Notes under the pieces: model-generated | Databases searched by the model: none | What the model saw: the letters and a program-made list of their open reading frames with translations, nothing else | Told to the model about the DNA's origin: nothing | Position numbers and translations under genes: made by a program | Assembly: GCA_030549335.1 (NCBI GenBank) | Contig: CM060187.1 | Span: 57,494,203 to 57,558,202 of the forward strand | Direction: 5' to 3' | DNA length: 64,000 nucleotides | Origin: Pontederia crassipes | Lineage: Eukaryota > Streptophyta > Magnoliopsida > Commelinales > Pontederiaceae | Shown: positions 63,190-64,000 of the stretch, in pieces | Position numbering within the stretch: position 1 is the first letter of the stretch | How the letters are laid out: each line of letters starts with the position of its first letter

Positions 63190-64000
63190 ATGAGTTTCTT
63201 TTTCCGAGGGAGCCGGGCAGACATCGAGAATGGGTTCCCTGGGTTTATACCTGAGAGGCGAGCTGCGGTATGACCTCTTTCTTTGATATTTATGACTCTG
63301 TTTATTCTTTGATCTCTTACTGATTTTGCTGTCTTGTTGTAGCGGATGCACGCCGGTGGCAGGCCTATCAATACCAATTCAATGGCTTTCCTCGTCACAG
63401 GTAAGATTTTTTGTAATTCAGTAGATTATGTAGGTTCAGCAGGTTACATTCATTGAATGGTTGTCTAATTTCAATTGTATCATTAATGTGGCAGTATTTC
63501 TGATGTTCATGATATTGAACTCACATCAAATGTCACCAAACTTCCTGGTATTTTTGTAAAACTGATGCTGGTCTGTTGGTGTTATTGTTTGACTACTTTG
63601 TGAGTAGTTTAAGATAATTTTGTGATGCTATATTTCTCTGTAGCTTTGGCTTGTTTTGGGCGTCTTTTTGATGGCAACCAGCCTTAGGATGTATGCTACC
63701 TGTCAGCAGCTCCAAGCTCAGGCCCAAGCTCATGCTGCAGCTGCCAGTGGCTTGCTTGGACACACTGAGTTGCGCCTACACATGCCACCATCCATAGCCT
63801 TTGCGACAAGAGGGCGTCTGCAAAGTCTTCGGCTTCAACTTGCTCTTCTCGATCGCGAGTTTGATGATTTAGGTAGTGTCTCAGGATCCCCTTTATGGTG
63901 TATACCTGTTTACTTTTTTAGTTGTAACATGTTGCTTGCACCAATCTTTTGTCTTTTATTCTTCTATCGTTCACAGACATGCATAATTACAATCCTATTT
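63190..64000 (+). CDS. SDIR1: SDIR1-like RING ubiquitin ligase, 5' part, cut by the window edge
   Basis: SDIR1 is a membrane-anchored RING E3 that promotes abscisic-acid, salt and drought responses. Coding exons in the window: 63190-63267, 63343-63400, 63495-63547 and 63644-63872, all GT-AG with frame kept, encoding the first 139 residues. The sequence MSFFFRGSRADIENGFPGFI, PERRAARMHAGGRPINTNSM, FLMFMILNSHQMSPNFLLWL, GVFLMATSLRMYATCQQLQA, SGLLGHTELRLHMPPSIAFA, LQLALLDREFDDL is almost that of Arabidopsis SDIR1. The two hydrophobic segments (FLVTVFLMFMIL and FLLWLVLGVFLMA) are the membrane anchors. The RING finger lies beyond position 64000. A non-coding first exon probably ends at 62677 (ACCAA|GTAAGC), with an acceptor at 63133-63135, giving a 5' UTR intron. 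Confidence 0.93.

Overview
This window is nuclear DNA from a flowering plant. It has spliced multi-exon genes with GT-AG introns, plant-only families (LUX/PCL1, TOC75, RING/DUF1117 ligase), Au-type SINEs, and long AT-rich stretches full of retrotransposon remains. Genes with very GC-rich third positions (aspartyl protease, RING ligase, LUX) sit beside AT-rich ones (Pumilio, ceramidase). That bimodality suggests a monocot, probably a non-grass commelinid, but this is inference and the species is not identified.

Layout, left to right. 1-983: the last exons of a TOC75 chloroplast import channel gene, with an Au SINE inserted in a coding exon. 984-6300: AT-rich intergenic DNA. 6572-7430: thaumatin-like (PR-5) protein with a GCC box upstream. 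7431-11562: no gene recognised, two more Au SINEs. 11563-12633 (minus): LUX/PCL1 clock transcription factor. 13628-15455: a solo LTR. 16461-19414 (minus): Fes1-type Hsp70 nucleotide exchange factor, six exons. 20879-23750 (minus, with a 5' UTR exon near 24.9 kb): alkaline ceramidase. 25900-31612 (minus): Pumilio RNA-binding protein, nine coding exons, with a non-autonomous hAT element in one intron. 34333-38350: an old broken Ty3/gypsy element with both LTRs. 38.4-43.5 kb: AT-rich, with a Tourist-like MITE and a small tRNA-derived SINE. 44095-45261: RING-H2/DUF1117 ubiquitin ligase. 47906-47985 (minus): tRNA-Leu(CAG). 50386-51813: PCS1-like aspartyl protease. 52-61.3 kb: three long solo-LTR-like elements. 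63190-64000: 5' part of an SDIR1-type RING ligase, cut by the window edge.

The genes are independent transcription units, not an operon or cluster. They cover chloroplast protein import, defence, the circadian clock, chaperone cycling, sphingolipid turnover, mRNA control, ubiquitylation and proteolysis. Two of them (RDUF-like and SDIR1-like) belong to ligase families tied to abscisic acid and drought signalling.

I found no evidence of an undescribed biological system. The strongest unusual signal is the TOC75 exon interrupted by an Au SINE. The insertion adds exactly 99 bases (33 codons) and reads open until a TAA at its far junction. Other well-supported mobile-element calls rest on intact target-site duplications: 13, 16 and 17 bp for three SINEs, 8 bp for the hAT element, 3 bp for the MITE, and 5 bp for three solo LTRs. 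All exon boundaries were derived by hand from splice signals, reading frame and remembered family sequences. No database search was run.
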